A DNA stretch of 5,346 nucleotides from Actinomycetota bacterium. GTDB lineage: Bacteria > Actinomycetota > UBA4738 > HRBIN12. The stretch spans positions 1 through 5,346 of the forward strand of contig VAYF01000141.1 of the NCBI GenBank assembly GCA_005883885.1. Reading direction: 5' to 3'. Below the pieces are notes generated by a model. The model was not told where the DNA came from. It saw only the letters and a list, made by a program, of their open reading frames with translations, and did no database searches. Positions within the stretch are counted from its first letter, which is position 1. Each line of letters starts with the position of its first letter. Below, in pieces: positions 1 through 5,346 of the stretch. Made by a program: the position numbers and the translations under genes.

Positions 1-137
1 AGACATTCGTCCGGCCGACCGAGCGCTACTTCGACATGCTTCGCGCGACCGCGGCGGCACAAGGGCTGCCCGACGAGGCGATCGAGGCGCTCGACCGGGC
101 GCGCGACAACCCGCAGGCTCCAGCGCCGCGGATCTGA
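1..137 (+). CDS. C-terminal end of an unidentified protein (partial)
   Basis: The frame through codon ACA at 3-5 stays open to a TGA at 135-137 and gives 44 residues, beginning TFVRPTERYFDMLRA and ending APAPRI. Third positions are mostly G or C, as in the other genes here, which supports real coding. The segment holds a helix with aromatic and aliphatic positions, then a GLPDEAIEAL turn-helix, then a Pro/Ala-rich tail. This style resembles the C-terminus of gamma-glutamylcyclotransferase (AIG2-like) small enzymes, but too little is present to assign a family. The gene converges on the minus-strand AI-2E gene with only three bases between the two stop codons. Confidence 0.6.
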   Translation, partial: TFVRPTERYFDMLRATAAAQGLPDEAIEALDRARDNPQAPAPRI

Positions 138-140
138 CGC

Positions 141-1388
141 TCAACCACCGGACCCGTCTCGCGGCGGCGACGTCCCCGACCGGAACCTGCGCCGCAGCCG
201 ATCCAGCACGCGCTGCCGTTCCACCGCCTGCGCTTGCTCGGTCAGGACGTCGTCCATCACCTCGTAACTCTTCGACCATTCCTTCACCGACGCCTGGATC
301 ACGCCGGCGACCGGCAGGGCGAGGAACGCCATGAACAACCCACCGAGTGCTCCACCGATCAGGGCCGCGGCGAACGCGACCGCCGGATGGAGCGACATGG
401 TCTTCGCGGTGATCCGCGGGCTGAGGATGTAGTTCTCGATCTGCTGGTAGACGAGGACGTACCCGAGCGCCCAGAAGCCCGCTGCCGGTGAGGCCAGGCC
501 CGCCGTGGAAGCCAGGAAGGCGACCAGGATCGGCACCGCGCCGCCGATGTAGGTCCCCACGATCGGGATGAACTCGGCGATGAGGCCCTCGAAGATCGCG
601 AGCGGCGCCGCGAACGGGACGTTGGTTAAGCGCAAGGTCAGGTACATGCCCGAGCCGTTGATCACGGCGAGCAGCAGGCGCGAATAGAAGTAGCCGCCCG
701 TCTGCTGGATCGCCTGCTCCCATACGAACAGGACGCGAGCCTGCCGTTCGGGACGCATCCGTGACAGCAACGCGCGACGGAACTGCGGTCCCTGCGCCAC
801 CAAGTAGAACGTGAACAACCCGATCGTCGCCCATCGGAACAAACCCCCGATCAACGAGCTCGCGATCCCGAAGACCGTCCCGGCGACGTTCGTCGCGGAG
901 CTGATCACCTGCTGCGCGTTCTCTTGCAGCTTCTGGATCAGCTGGTCGGTCGAGAGCTTGATACCGAGCGGCCGCAGCCAGTTCGAGAGCCTGTCGACGA
1001 GGGCCGGCGCGTTCTGGACGAGCTGGTTGAACCCGGAGATCACGGCGGGGACGATCAGGGCGACCAAGAGGACGATCGCCCCGAACAGGATCAGGAAGAT
1101 CAGTCCGGTGGCGGCCCCCCGCTTCCATCCACGCGTCGCGAGGTAGTCGACCCCCGGCTCCAGGGCGAACGACAGGAACAGCGCGATCCCGAGCATCGTC
1201 AGGAAGCTGCTCAGCTGATCGACCAAGTAGAGGAAGACGAGGATCGAGATCCCGGCGGCGAAGAGTGCGAACCCCAGCCGCTTGCCGGCCAACTTGATCG
1301 CTTCAGGGAGCCACGGCGGCATCGATCCATCGGCGGGCTCGACCCGCTCCACCGCGGGCTCAGCCTCGAGATCCTCGGTCTCGTTCAT
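141..1388 (-). CDS. AI-2E family (PerM/UPF0118) membrane transporter
   Basis: A 415-aa polytopic inner-membrane protein. An acidic N-terminal tail (residues 1-30) is followed by hydrophobic segments near 38-58, 62-78 and 92-117, a polar amphipathic region at about 120-165, and further segments near 170-198, 235-255, 258-293, 302-322 and 336-366. Family hallmarks are the FIPIVGTYIGG stretch (273-283) and the C-terminal SPRITAKTMSLHP...GGALGGLFMAFLALP region (323-359). The charged tail after 370 is probably cytoplasmic. Characterised members have been linked to autoinducer-2 export (TqsA) or Na+/H+ antiport, but most have no known substrate, so none is assigned. The ATG at 1388 is chosen because an upstream extension would run into the 3' end of the neighbouring aminotransferase and has no family-like sequence. 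I see no clear Shine-Dalgarno before it. It is the last gene of the cluster, 50 bases after aminotransferase B, and is probably co-transcribed. Confidence 0.88.
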   Translation of the reverse strand: MNETEDLEAEPAVERVEPADGSMPPWLPEAIKLAGKRLGFALFAAGISILVFLYLVDQLSSFLTMLGIALFLSFALEPGVDYLATRGWKRGAATGLIFLILFGAIVLLVALIVPAVISGFNQLVQNAPALVDRLSNWLRPLGIKLSTDQLIQKLQENAQQVISSATNVAGTVFGIASSLIGGLFRWATIGLFTFYLVAQGPQFRRALLSRMRPERQARVLFVWEQAIQQTGGYFYSRLLLAVINGSGMYLTLRLTNVPFAAPLAIFEGLIAEFIPIVGTYIGGAVPILVAFLASTAGLASPAAGFWALGYVLVYQQIENYILSPRITAKTMSLHPAVAFAAALIGGALGGLFMAFLALPVAGVIQASVKEWSKSYEVMDDVLTEQAQAVERQRVLDRLRRRFRSGTSPPRDGSGG

Positions 1389-1438
1389 GACGCATGCGGA
1401 GGCTACCCCGCGGGAGCGGCCGCAGCACGACCGCAGCG
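1389..1438. other. 50-base gap between aminotransferase B and the AI-2E gene
   Basis: A short GC-rich spacer. It contains two 8-bp palindromes, CCCGCGGG (1407-1414) and GCGGCCGC (1416-1423), and a repeated CCGCAGC (1421-1427 and 1431-1437 on the plus strand). No stem is followed by a T-run on the minus strand, so there is no recognisable intrinsic terminator, and no clear promoter is visible. Read-through from the aminotransferase into the membrane-protein gene is therefore the simplest reading. Confidence 0.5.
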
Positions 1439-2815
1439 CTACGAGGTGATGGCGGCCGCCATCTCCTCGAAGTTGTCCACGTAGCGCTGGACGTCGTCGT
1501 TCGTATGCACGATCGACGACGTCCACGACTCCCACTTCGATCCGGGCGACTTGAACACGCCCCGGTTGAGCTGCCACAGCCACGCGAGCTGCGGGATCCG
1601 GTCGTCGATGTCCCACAGGTCCCGGTACTCGTGGATCGGCTCGGTGTGCCAATCGATCGAGCCTTTCGCGCCCAGGAGCTTGATGGACGCGGGCAGGCGG
1701 TACTCGGCGATCACGTCCTCGCAGCCCTGGAAAGCGGCCCGGACACGGTCGAGCTCGCCGTACGCGTCCTTGGTGAGGACCTGGGTGAGGTTGACCCGCG
1801 CGGCGGCCATCGTGAGCGGGTTGCCGTTGAACGTGCCCACCTGGTCGAGCGTTCCGTCGATGATCATCCGCATCGCGTCATCCGTGCCCCCGATCGCGCC
1901 GCACGGCAGGCCGGCTCCCATCGCCTTCGCCAGGCAGATCAGATCGGGGACGACGTCGAATGCCTCGACCGCGCCGCCCCAGGCCACGGTGAACCCCGTC
2001 TTGACCTCGTCGAAAGCCAGCAGCGCGCCGTTCGCGTGGCAGATCTCCTTCAGTCTCCCGAGGTAGCTCGGGTCCGGCAGGACGACGCCGCAGTTCGTCA
2101 TCACCGGTTCGATGACCATCCCAGCGATGCGGCCGGCGTGCTCGCGGAAGGCACGCTCCGCGGCGTCGGCGTCGTTGAACGGCACCACGACCACCTGTTC
2201 GGCGACGCCCTCGGGCATCCCGAGCGTCTGCGGGACCGGAACCGGGTGATCGCGCGGCCCGGCGTCCTGCTTCGACGGGAACACCGAGACCATCAGCGAA
2301 TCGTGATGGCCGTGGTAGGAACCCTCGATCTTCATGATCAGATGGCGACCCGTCAGCGCGCGCATGATCCGCACGGCGTCGAGCGTCGCCTCGGTTCCCG
2401 AGTTCCCGAAGCGCCAGTACGGCAGCCGGTACCGTTCCGCGAGGTTCTCCGCCACGACCAACGCGTCTTCGGTCGGCTGCGCGAAGTGCGTCCCCAGCTC
2501 GGCGCGCTCCTGCACGGCCTCGACGATCTTCGGGTGCGCGTGCCCCATCACCATCACGCCGTAGCCGTTGTGATAGTCCACGTACTCGTTCCCGTCGATG
2601 TCCCAGATCCGCGACCCCTTCCCCCGCGAGACGTAGATCGGGTGCGGCGGCCACGTCTGCCACGACGACGACACGCCCCCCGGCAGGTGGGTCTTCGCCT
2701 CCTCGCGGTACGCGAGGCTTCGAACGTGCTTCTCGTCGAGCGCGGCGATCTCGCGCTTGGTGAGTGACTCGACCAGCTGGAGGTCGATCTCGACGGCGTC
2801 CGTCCGCGTGTTCAT
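1439..2815 (-). CDS. Class III PLP aminotransferase, GSA-aminomutase-like (copy B)
   Basis: A 458-aa fold-type I, PLP-dependent enzyme, expected to be a cytoplasmic dimer. Family signatures run in order: LPGGVSSSWQ (44-53), DIDGNEYVDY (72-81), GHAHP (91-95), NSGTEA (138-143, PLP phosphate region), EGSYHGHHD (164-172), FDEVKTG (268-274, with D269 expected to contact the pyridine nitrogen), LAKAMGAGLPCGAIGG (295-310, with K297 the Schiff-base lysine) and GTFNGNP (327-333). E429 sits in the C-terminal region SPGSKWESW. The collinear match to glutamate-1-semialdehyde aminomutase is strong, but this protein is longer than typical HemL (about 430 aa). Q53 replaces the substrate-binding Arg and Y85 replaces a Trp, so true HemL activity is doubtful. 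The ATG at 2815 overlaps the hydrolase stop (ATGA); a weak GGAG lies 11 bases upstream. The annotation 'glutamate-1-semialdehyde aminotransferase' is likely in databases but would be by similarity only. Confidence 0.9.
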   Translation of the reverse strand: MNTRTDAVEIDLQLVESLTKREIAALDEKHVRSLAYREEAKTHLPGGVSSSWQTWPPHPIYVSRGKGSRIWDIDGNEYVDYHNGYGVMVMGHAHPKIVEAVQERAELGTHFAQPTEDALVVAENLAERYRLPYWRFGNSGTEATLDAVRIMRALTGRHLIMKIEGSYHGHHDSLMVSVFPSKQDAGPRDHPVPVPQTLGMPEGVAEQVVVVPFNDADAAERAFREHAGRIAGMVIEPVMTNCGVVLPDPSYLGRLKEICHANGALLAFDEVKTGFTVAWGGAVEAFDVVPDLICLAKAMGAGLPCGAIGGTDDAMRMIIDGTLDQVGTFNGNPLTMAAARVNLTQVLTKDAYGELDRVRAAFQGCEDVIAEYRLPASIKLLGAKGSIDWHTEPIHEYRDLWDIDDRIPQLAWLWQLNRGVFKSPGSKWESWTSSIVHTNDDVQRYVDNFEEMAAAITS

Positions 2816-3756
2816 GGGTGCGCGTGCTCCAGGAGGTCGTCCAGGATCTGCGGGAACGACGCGACCGCGAGCGACAGGTGGCCCTGGTCCTCGAGCAGGT
2901 GGGGACGAGCGTTCGGGACGTGGGCCGCCATCCACTCGCCATGCGCGAACGGGACCATCTTGTCCTGCTTGCCCTGCCAGAGCGCCACGGGGACGTCGAT
3001 CCCATCGAGCGAGAAGCCCCAATCTCTGAAGAAGGCCATGTCATCGTCGAACCATCCCCAGATGCCGTTCTTCACGGAGCGGTTCATCGACGCGATCAGC
3101 GCCGTCGCGTACTCGCCGGTGATCGCCGCTCGATCGACGTCTGGCAACAGGCCGGCCCCGACGGCGTCGATCAGCTCCTGCGGCTCCTTCGCGGCCGAGA
3201 GGCCCGGCGCTTCACGCTCGAGGTACGTCTCGAGCGCCTCCGGTCCTTCCAGGACCGCGGCGAACTCCTCGAGGTTCTCGGGCCCCTGTCCCGCGAGCCA
3301 GTCGAGCCCCCCGGCGCCCCACGGGGCAGGGCACGCGATCGCGGCGCAGCCGCGAACCCGATCCGGGAGCAGGGCCGCACACGCGATCGTGTGCGGCCCT
3401 CCGCCCGACCCACCCGACGTGAAGAACCGGTCGGCACCCAGATGGTCGGCGATCGCCGCCACGTCGCGGACGCAGTCCGCGACGGTGCGGCCTTCCGCGC
3501 GTGTCGACTCGCCGTACCCCGGACGGCTGTAGGAGACCCACCGGAGCCCGCGCTCTGCGGCGGCTCGAACGAACGACGGCATCGGCACCCCGGCCCCTGG
3601 CGTCCCGTGGTGCGAGATGAGCGGCGTCCCGTCCGCGGGACCGTCGACGTAGACGTTGACGATCCGGCCGTCGGGCAGCGCAAGTTCCATCGGAGCGGCG
3701 ATGTCGATCATCCGGCTAGTCTCGTGTGGAGCAGACGTTGCGGCAAACGCGCTCAC
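2812..3756 (-). CDS. Alpha/beta hydrolase
   Basis: A 314-aa single-domain alpha/beta hydrolase with no signal peptide, so probably cytoplasmic. The oxyanion-hole motif is HHGTPG (49-54), followed by SRPGYGES (77-84). The nucleophile elbow is GGSGG (115-119) with Ser117. The acid is probably Asp265 in WQGKQDKMVP and the base His293 in EDQGHLSLA; a cap region lies at about 145-240. The full Ser-Asp-His triad implies an active serine hydrolase (esterase, amidase, lactonase or lipase-like), and the substrate cannot be read from sequence. The GTG at 3756 is chosen because GTG overlaps the TGA of aminotransferase A by four bases, which is typical of translational coupling. An ATG at 3711 (residue 16, before MIDIAAPMEL) would also fit the domain boundary, and neither start has a clear Shine-Dalgarno. 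Its 3' end overlaps the start of aminotransferase B, so it is sandwiched between two paralogous transaminases. Confidence 0.9.
   Translation of the reverse strand: MSAFAATSAPHETSRMIDIAAPMELALPDGRIVNVYVDGPADGTPLISHHGTPGAGVPMPSFVRAAAERGLRWVSYSRPGYGESTRAEGRTVADCVRDVAAIADHLGADRFFTSGGSGGGPHTIACAALLPDRVRGCAAIACPAPWGAGGLDWLAGQGPENLEEFAAVLEGPEALETYLEREAPGLSAAKEPQELIDAVGAGLLPDVDRAAITGEYATALIASMNRSVKNGIWGWFDDDMAFFRDWGFSLDGIDVPVALWQGKQDKMVPFAHGEWMAAHVPNARPHLLEDQGHLSLAVASFPQILDDLLEHAHP
3371..3400. repeat. Perfect 13-bp inverted repeat inside the hydrolase gene
   Basis: AGGGCCGCACACG (3371-3383) is followed by the four bases CGAT and then by its exact reverse complement, CGTGTGCGGCCCT (3388-3400). In mRNA this would be a very GC-rich hairpin with a tetraloop. 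It lies just downstream of the codon for the catalytic Ser117 and covers roughly residues 119-129. No T-run follows on the minus strand, so it is not an intrinsic terminator. Confidence 0.85.
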
Positions 3757-5129
3757 GAGGCCACGGCGGCGGCGAACTCCTCGAAGTTCGCCACGTAGCG
3801 TGCGGCGTCATCCTCCGTGTGGAAGACCGAGAGCGTCCACGTCTCCTGCGTGGTCCAGGGAGACTTGAACACGCCGCGGTTCTGCTGGAACAGCCACGCG
3901 AGGTAGCTGATCCGCTCGTCGATGCCGACCGCATCTCGGTACTCCCGGACCCGCTGCTTCGAATAGATCACGGATCCCTTCGCCGCGACGCCCGTCACGT
4001 AGCACGGGAGCCGGTAGCGCTCGACGACGGAGGTCAGCCCGTCCTTCATCGCCTTGTCGACCCGGTTGAACTGTTCGTAGACCTCGGGCGTGAGCACTTC
4101 CGTGAGGGTCGTGCGCATCGCCGACATCGTGAGCGGGTTGCCGTTGAAGGTGCCGGCCATGTCGTACTCGGCCTCGATGACGGGCCGGAAGAGCTCCCGG
4201 GTGGCGCCGATCGCGCCGCACGGCGTCCCACCGCCGATCGCCTTCGCCAGGCAGATCACATCGGGTACGACACCGAACACCTCTGTCGCGCCCCCGTACG
4301 CGAGGGTCGCGCCCGTCTTCACCTCGTCGAACGCGAGGTAGGCGCCGTGCTCGTGGCAGAGCTCCTTGAGCCCTTCGAGGTAGCCCGGTTCCGGAAGGAT
4401 CACCCCGCAGTTCATCATCGCCGGCTCCACGATCATGCCGGCGATCTTGCCCGGGTTCTCCTCGAACGCCCGACGCGCCTCGACCAGGTCGTTGAACGGC
4501 ACGACCCGCACGAGATCGGCGAACGCCTGCGGGATGCCCATCGCCTGCGGGACCGTGACGGGATGCTCGCGCGGCCCGATCTGTGAACGGTCGGGCCCGA
4601 CGCTGAACATGATGGAGTCGTGGTGGCCGTGATAGCTCCCCTCGATCTTGATCAGCATGTCCCGCCCGGTGTTCGCCCGCATCAAGCGGATCGCCTCGAG
4701 CGTCGTTTCGGTGCCGGAGTTCGCGAAGCGCCAGAGCGGTAGCTTGAAGCGGTCCGCGAGGTTCTCCCCGATCACGTCCAGGTCCTGGGTCGGTTGGGCG
4801 AAGTGCGTCCCGAGGCGAGCGGCTTTCTCGATCGCATCCACGATCAGGGGATGCGCGTGCCCAACCACCATCGCGCCATAGCCCAGATGGAAGTCGAGGT
4901 ACTCGTTGCCGTCGATGTCGTAGATCCGGTTCCCCCGTCCGTGATCGATGAAGATCGCGTGGGGTCGGGAATCCTGCCAGCTGGAGGCGACGCCCCCAGC
5001 GACGTACCGCTCGGCGACCGTCCGGTAGGCGACGGATGCCTCGTGCTTCGGCTCGAGGGCTGTCTCCTCCTCGGCGATCAACGCGTCGATCCTGTCGAAG
5101 TCGAACTCGATCGATCGATCGGCAGTCAT
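3753..5129 (-). CDS. Class III PLP aminotransferase, GSA-aminomutase-like (copy A)
   Basis: A 458-aa PLP enzyme, first gene of the cluster and a clear paralog of copy B. Signatures: VAGGVASSWQ (43-52), DIDGNEYLDF (71-80), GHAHP (90-94), NSGTET (137-142), EGSYHGHHD (163-171), FDEVKTG (267-273, with D268 as the pyridine-nitrogen Asp), LAKAIGGGTPCGAIGA (294-309, with K296 the Schiff-base lysine), GTFNGNP (326-332), and E429 in SPWTTQETW. As in copy B, Gln (Q52) occupies the position of the HemL substrate-carboxylate Arg. Differences from B near the active site include Ala for Phe after DEVKTG, Thr for Leu in GGGTP, and a final Ala for Gly in CGAIGA. The ATG at 5129 is well supported: GAGGAGG ends nine bases upstream, and in-frame sequence further upstream looks non-coding. 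The stop overlaps the hydrolase GTG. Reaction class (amino transfer or amino shift) is secure; substrate is unknown. Confidence 0.92.
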   Translation of the reverse strand: MTADRSIEFDFDRIDALIAEEETALEPKHEASVAYRTVAERYVAGGVASSWQDSRPHAIFIDHGRGNRIYDIDGNEYLDFHLGYGAMVVGHAHPLIVDAIEKAARLGTHFAQPTQDLDVIGENLADRFKLPLWRFANSGTETTLEAIRLMRANTGRDMLIKIEGSYHGHHDSIMFSVGPDRSQIGPREHPVTVPQAMGIPQAFADLVRVVPFNDLVEARRAFEENPGKIAGMIVEPAMMNCGVILPEPGYLEGLKELCHEHGAYLAFDEVKTGATLAYGGATEVFGVVPDVICLAKAIGGGTPCGAIGATRELFRPVIEAEYDMAGTFNGNPLTMSAMRTTLTEVLTPEVYEQFNRVDKAMKDGLTSVVERYRLPCYVTGVAAKGSVIYSKQRVREYRDAVGIDERISYLAWLFQQNRGVFKSPWTTQETWTLSVFHTEDDAARYVANFEEFAAAVAS

Positions 5130-5134
5130 GGGGG

Positions 5135-5150
5135 CCCGCCTCCTCGCGGG
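5135..5150 (-). promoter_or_regulatory. Ribosome binding site of aminotransferase A, in a small hairpin loop
   Basis: On the minus strand, CCCGC GAGGAG GCGGG forms a 5-bp GC stem whose loop carries most of the GAGGAGG Shine-Dalgarno (plus-strand 5139-5145). The site is nine bases from the ATG at 5129 and decides that start. Whether the stem forms in the cell, and limits ribosome access, is inference. Confidence 0.7.
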
Positions 5151-5158
5151 ACGGCCAT

Positions 5159-5173
5159 CCGGACCCCGTCCGG
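5159..5173 (-). other. Leader hairpin upstream of aminotransferase A
   Basis: CCGGAC (5159-5164), CCC, and GTCCGG (5168-5173) form a perfect 6-bp inverted repeat with a three-base loop. It lies between the 16-bp palindrome and the Shine-Dalgarno hairpin, so it would fall in the 5' leader of the operon mRNA if transcription starts at or upstream of the palindrome. No T-run follows in either direction, so it is not a standard terminator. Confidence 0.45.
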
Positions 5174-5179
5174 CCCGAT

Positions 5180-5195
5180 TTGAACGGCCGTTCAA
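5180..5195. promoter_or_regulatory. Perfect 16-bp palindrome, candidate operator
   Basis: TTGAACGGCCGTTCAA is a perfect palindrome with no spacer, starting 51 bases upstream of the aminotransferase A start codon, in the region shared with the divergent tRNA-His. Two-fold symmetric sites of this size with GAAC/GTTC half-sites suit dimeric repressors such as the TetR family. No regulator gene lies in the window, and I cannot identify convincing -35/-10 boxes around it, so the operator role is inferred from symmetry and position. Confidence 0.55.
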
Positions 5196-5227
5196 TAACT
5201 AGCCAGATGGTGCCATACTCAGGGGCG

Positions 5228-5246
5228 AGCCGCAACCCTGGCGGCT
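5228..5246. other. Imperfectly understood inverted repeat in the divergent intergenic region
   Basis: AGCCGC (5228-5233) and GCGGCT (5241-5246) form 6-bp arms around the seven bases AACCCTG. The repeat sits about 40 bases upstream of the tRNA and about 100 bases upstream of aminotransferase A. It could be a second protein-binding site or a chance stem in GC-rich DNA. No T-run makes it a terminator. Confidence 0.3.
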
Positions 5247-5284
5247 TGGCGTTGGTATCGTGATGACGCTTCCCCGTCGCGCAT

Positions 5285-5346
5285 GGTGGCCGTAGCTCAG
5301 CTGGTTAGAGCACCAGGTTGTGGTCCTGGGGGTCGCGGGTTCGAAT
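5285..5346 (+). tRNA. tRNA-His (anticodon GTG), 5' part, cut by the window edge
   Basis: The sequence folds as a standard tRNA. It has the extra G at -1 typical of histidine tRNA (5285), acceptor strand GTGGCCG (5286-5292), TA at positions 8-9, and a D-stem GCTC/GAGC (5295-5298 and 5308-5311). The anticodon stem CCAGG/CCTGG (5313-5317 and 5325-5329) encloses loop TTGTGGT, with anticodon GTG at 5320-5322. A GGGTC variable loop, T-stem strand GCGGG (5335-5339) and T-loop TTCGAAT (5340-5346) follow. The window ends exactly there, so the T-stem and acceptor 3' strands and any encoded CCA are not seen. The gene is divergent from the aminotransferase operon. No confident promoter could be read upstream. 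Confidence 0.95.

Noticed and set aside
1389..1652. N-terminal extension of the AI-2E protein to 503 residues
   Set aside because: The extra 88 residues are read antisense-free but out of frame through the 3' end of aminotransferase B and look non-coding. The ATG at 1388 gives the usual family N-terminus.
1394..2767. Plus-strand open frame of 457 codons across aminotransferase B
   Set aside because: It is antisense to a gene with intact family motifs. Its translation is Arg/Asp/His/Val-rich with no recognisable domain, as expected for a shadow frame in GC-rich DNA.
2816..3022. N-terminal extension of aminotransferase B by 69 residues
   Set aside because: The extension lies inside the hydrolase gene, is rich in Arg, Gly and Pro, and lacks any match to the family. 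The ATGA overlap supports 2815.
3626..3641. GTCCCG-TCCG-CGGGAC inverted repeat inside the hydrolase gene
   Set aside because: Arms of only six bases in GC-rich coding DNA are expected by chance, and no special codon choice marks it.
2764..4586. Plus-strand open frames of 344 and 286 codons across the hydrolase and aminotransferase A
   Set aside because: Both are antisense to well-supported genes, have low-complexity charged translations, and show no domain or ribosome site.
5107..5120. Short TCGA tandem repeat TCGATCGATCGATC as a regulatory or unstable repeat
   Set aside because: It encodes the normal N-terminal residues of aminotransferase A and is only three and a half units long, so it is probably codon coincidence.
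5130..5195. Upstream start for aminotransferase A giving 480 residues
   Set aside because: The added stretch reads through the leader hairpins and palindrome. The Shine-Dalgarno at 5139-5145 fits the ATG at 5129.
5285..5346. tRNA-His as the attachment site of an integrated element
   Set aside because: The tRNA 3' end is outside the window, and there is no integrase, no repeat of the tRNA segment, and no compositional break in the neighbouring operon.
1..5346. CRISPR array, insertion sequence or transposase
   Set aside because: No regularly spaced repeats, terminal inverted repeats or transposase-like proteins were seen on either strand.

Overview
The window is about 5.3 kb of GC-rich bacterial DNA with strongly GC-biased third codon positions. 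Codon use, GTG start usage and the style of the alpha/beta hydrolase suggest an actinobacterial (or similar high-GC soil) lineage. This is an inference from composition and protein style; no marker gene in the window settles it.

Layout, left to right: (1) the last 44 codons of a plus-strand gene, ending at 137; (2) a tightly packed minus-strand cluster of four genes that fills 141-5129; (3) a 155-base divergent intergenic region with a perfect 16-bp palindrome and small hairpins; (4) the first 62 bases of a plus-strand tRNA-His(GTG), cut by the window edge at the end of its T-loop.

In transcription order (right to left) the cluster is: class III aminotransferase A (5129 to 3753), alpha/beta hydrolase (3756 to 2812), class III aminotransferase B (2815 to 1439), and an AI-2E/PerM-family membrane protein (1388 to 141). 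The first three genes are joined by 4-base start/stop overlaps (GTGA, then ATGA), so they are very probably one translationally coupled transcription unit. The membrane protein follows after a 50-base gap with no convincing terminator.

Aminotransferases A and B are paralogs of exactly the same length (458 aa). They are about 60% identical by eye over residues 60-174, and both resemble glutamate-1-semialdehyde aminomutase (HemL). Both have Gln where HemL has the substrate-carboxylate Arg, and the cluster has no tetrapyrrole genes, so a substrate other than glutamate-1-semialdehyde is likely. A plausible but unproven reading is a small amine or amino-acid pathway: the hydrolase opens an ester, amide or lactam and the two transaminases, as homodimers or a heterodimer, move the amino group. 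I do not recognise this gene arrangement as a described system.
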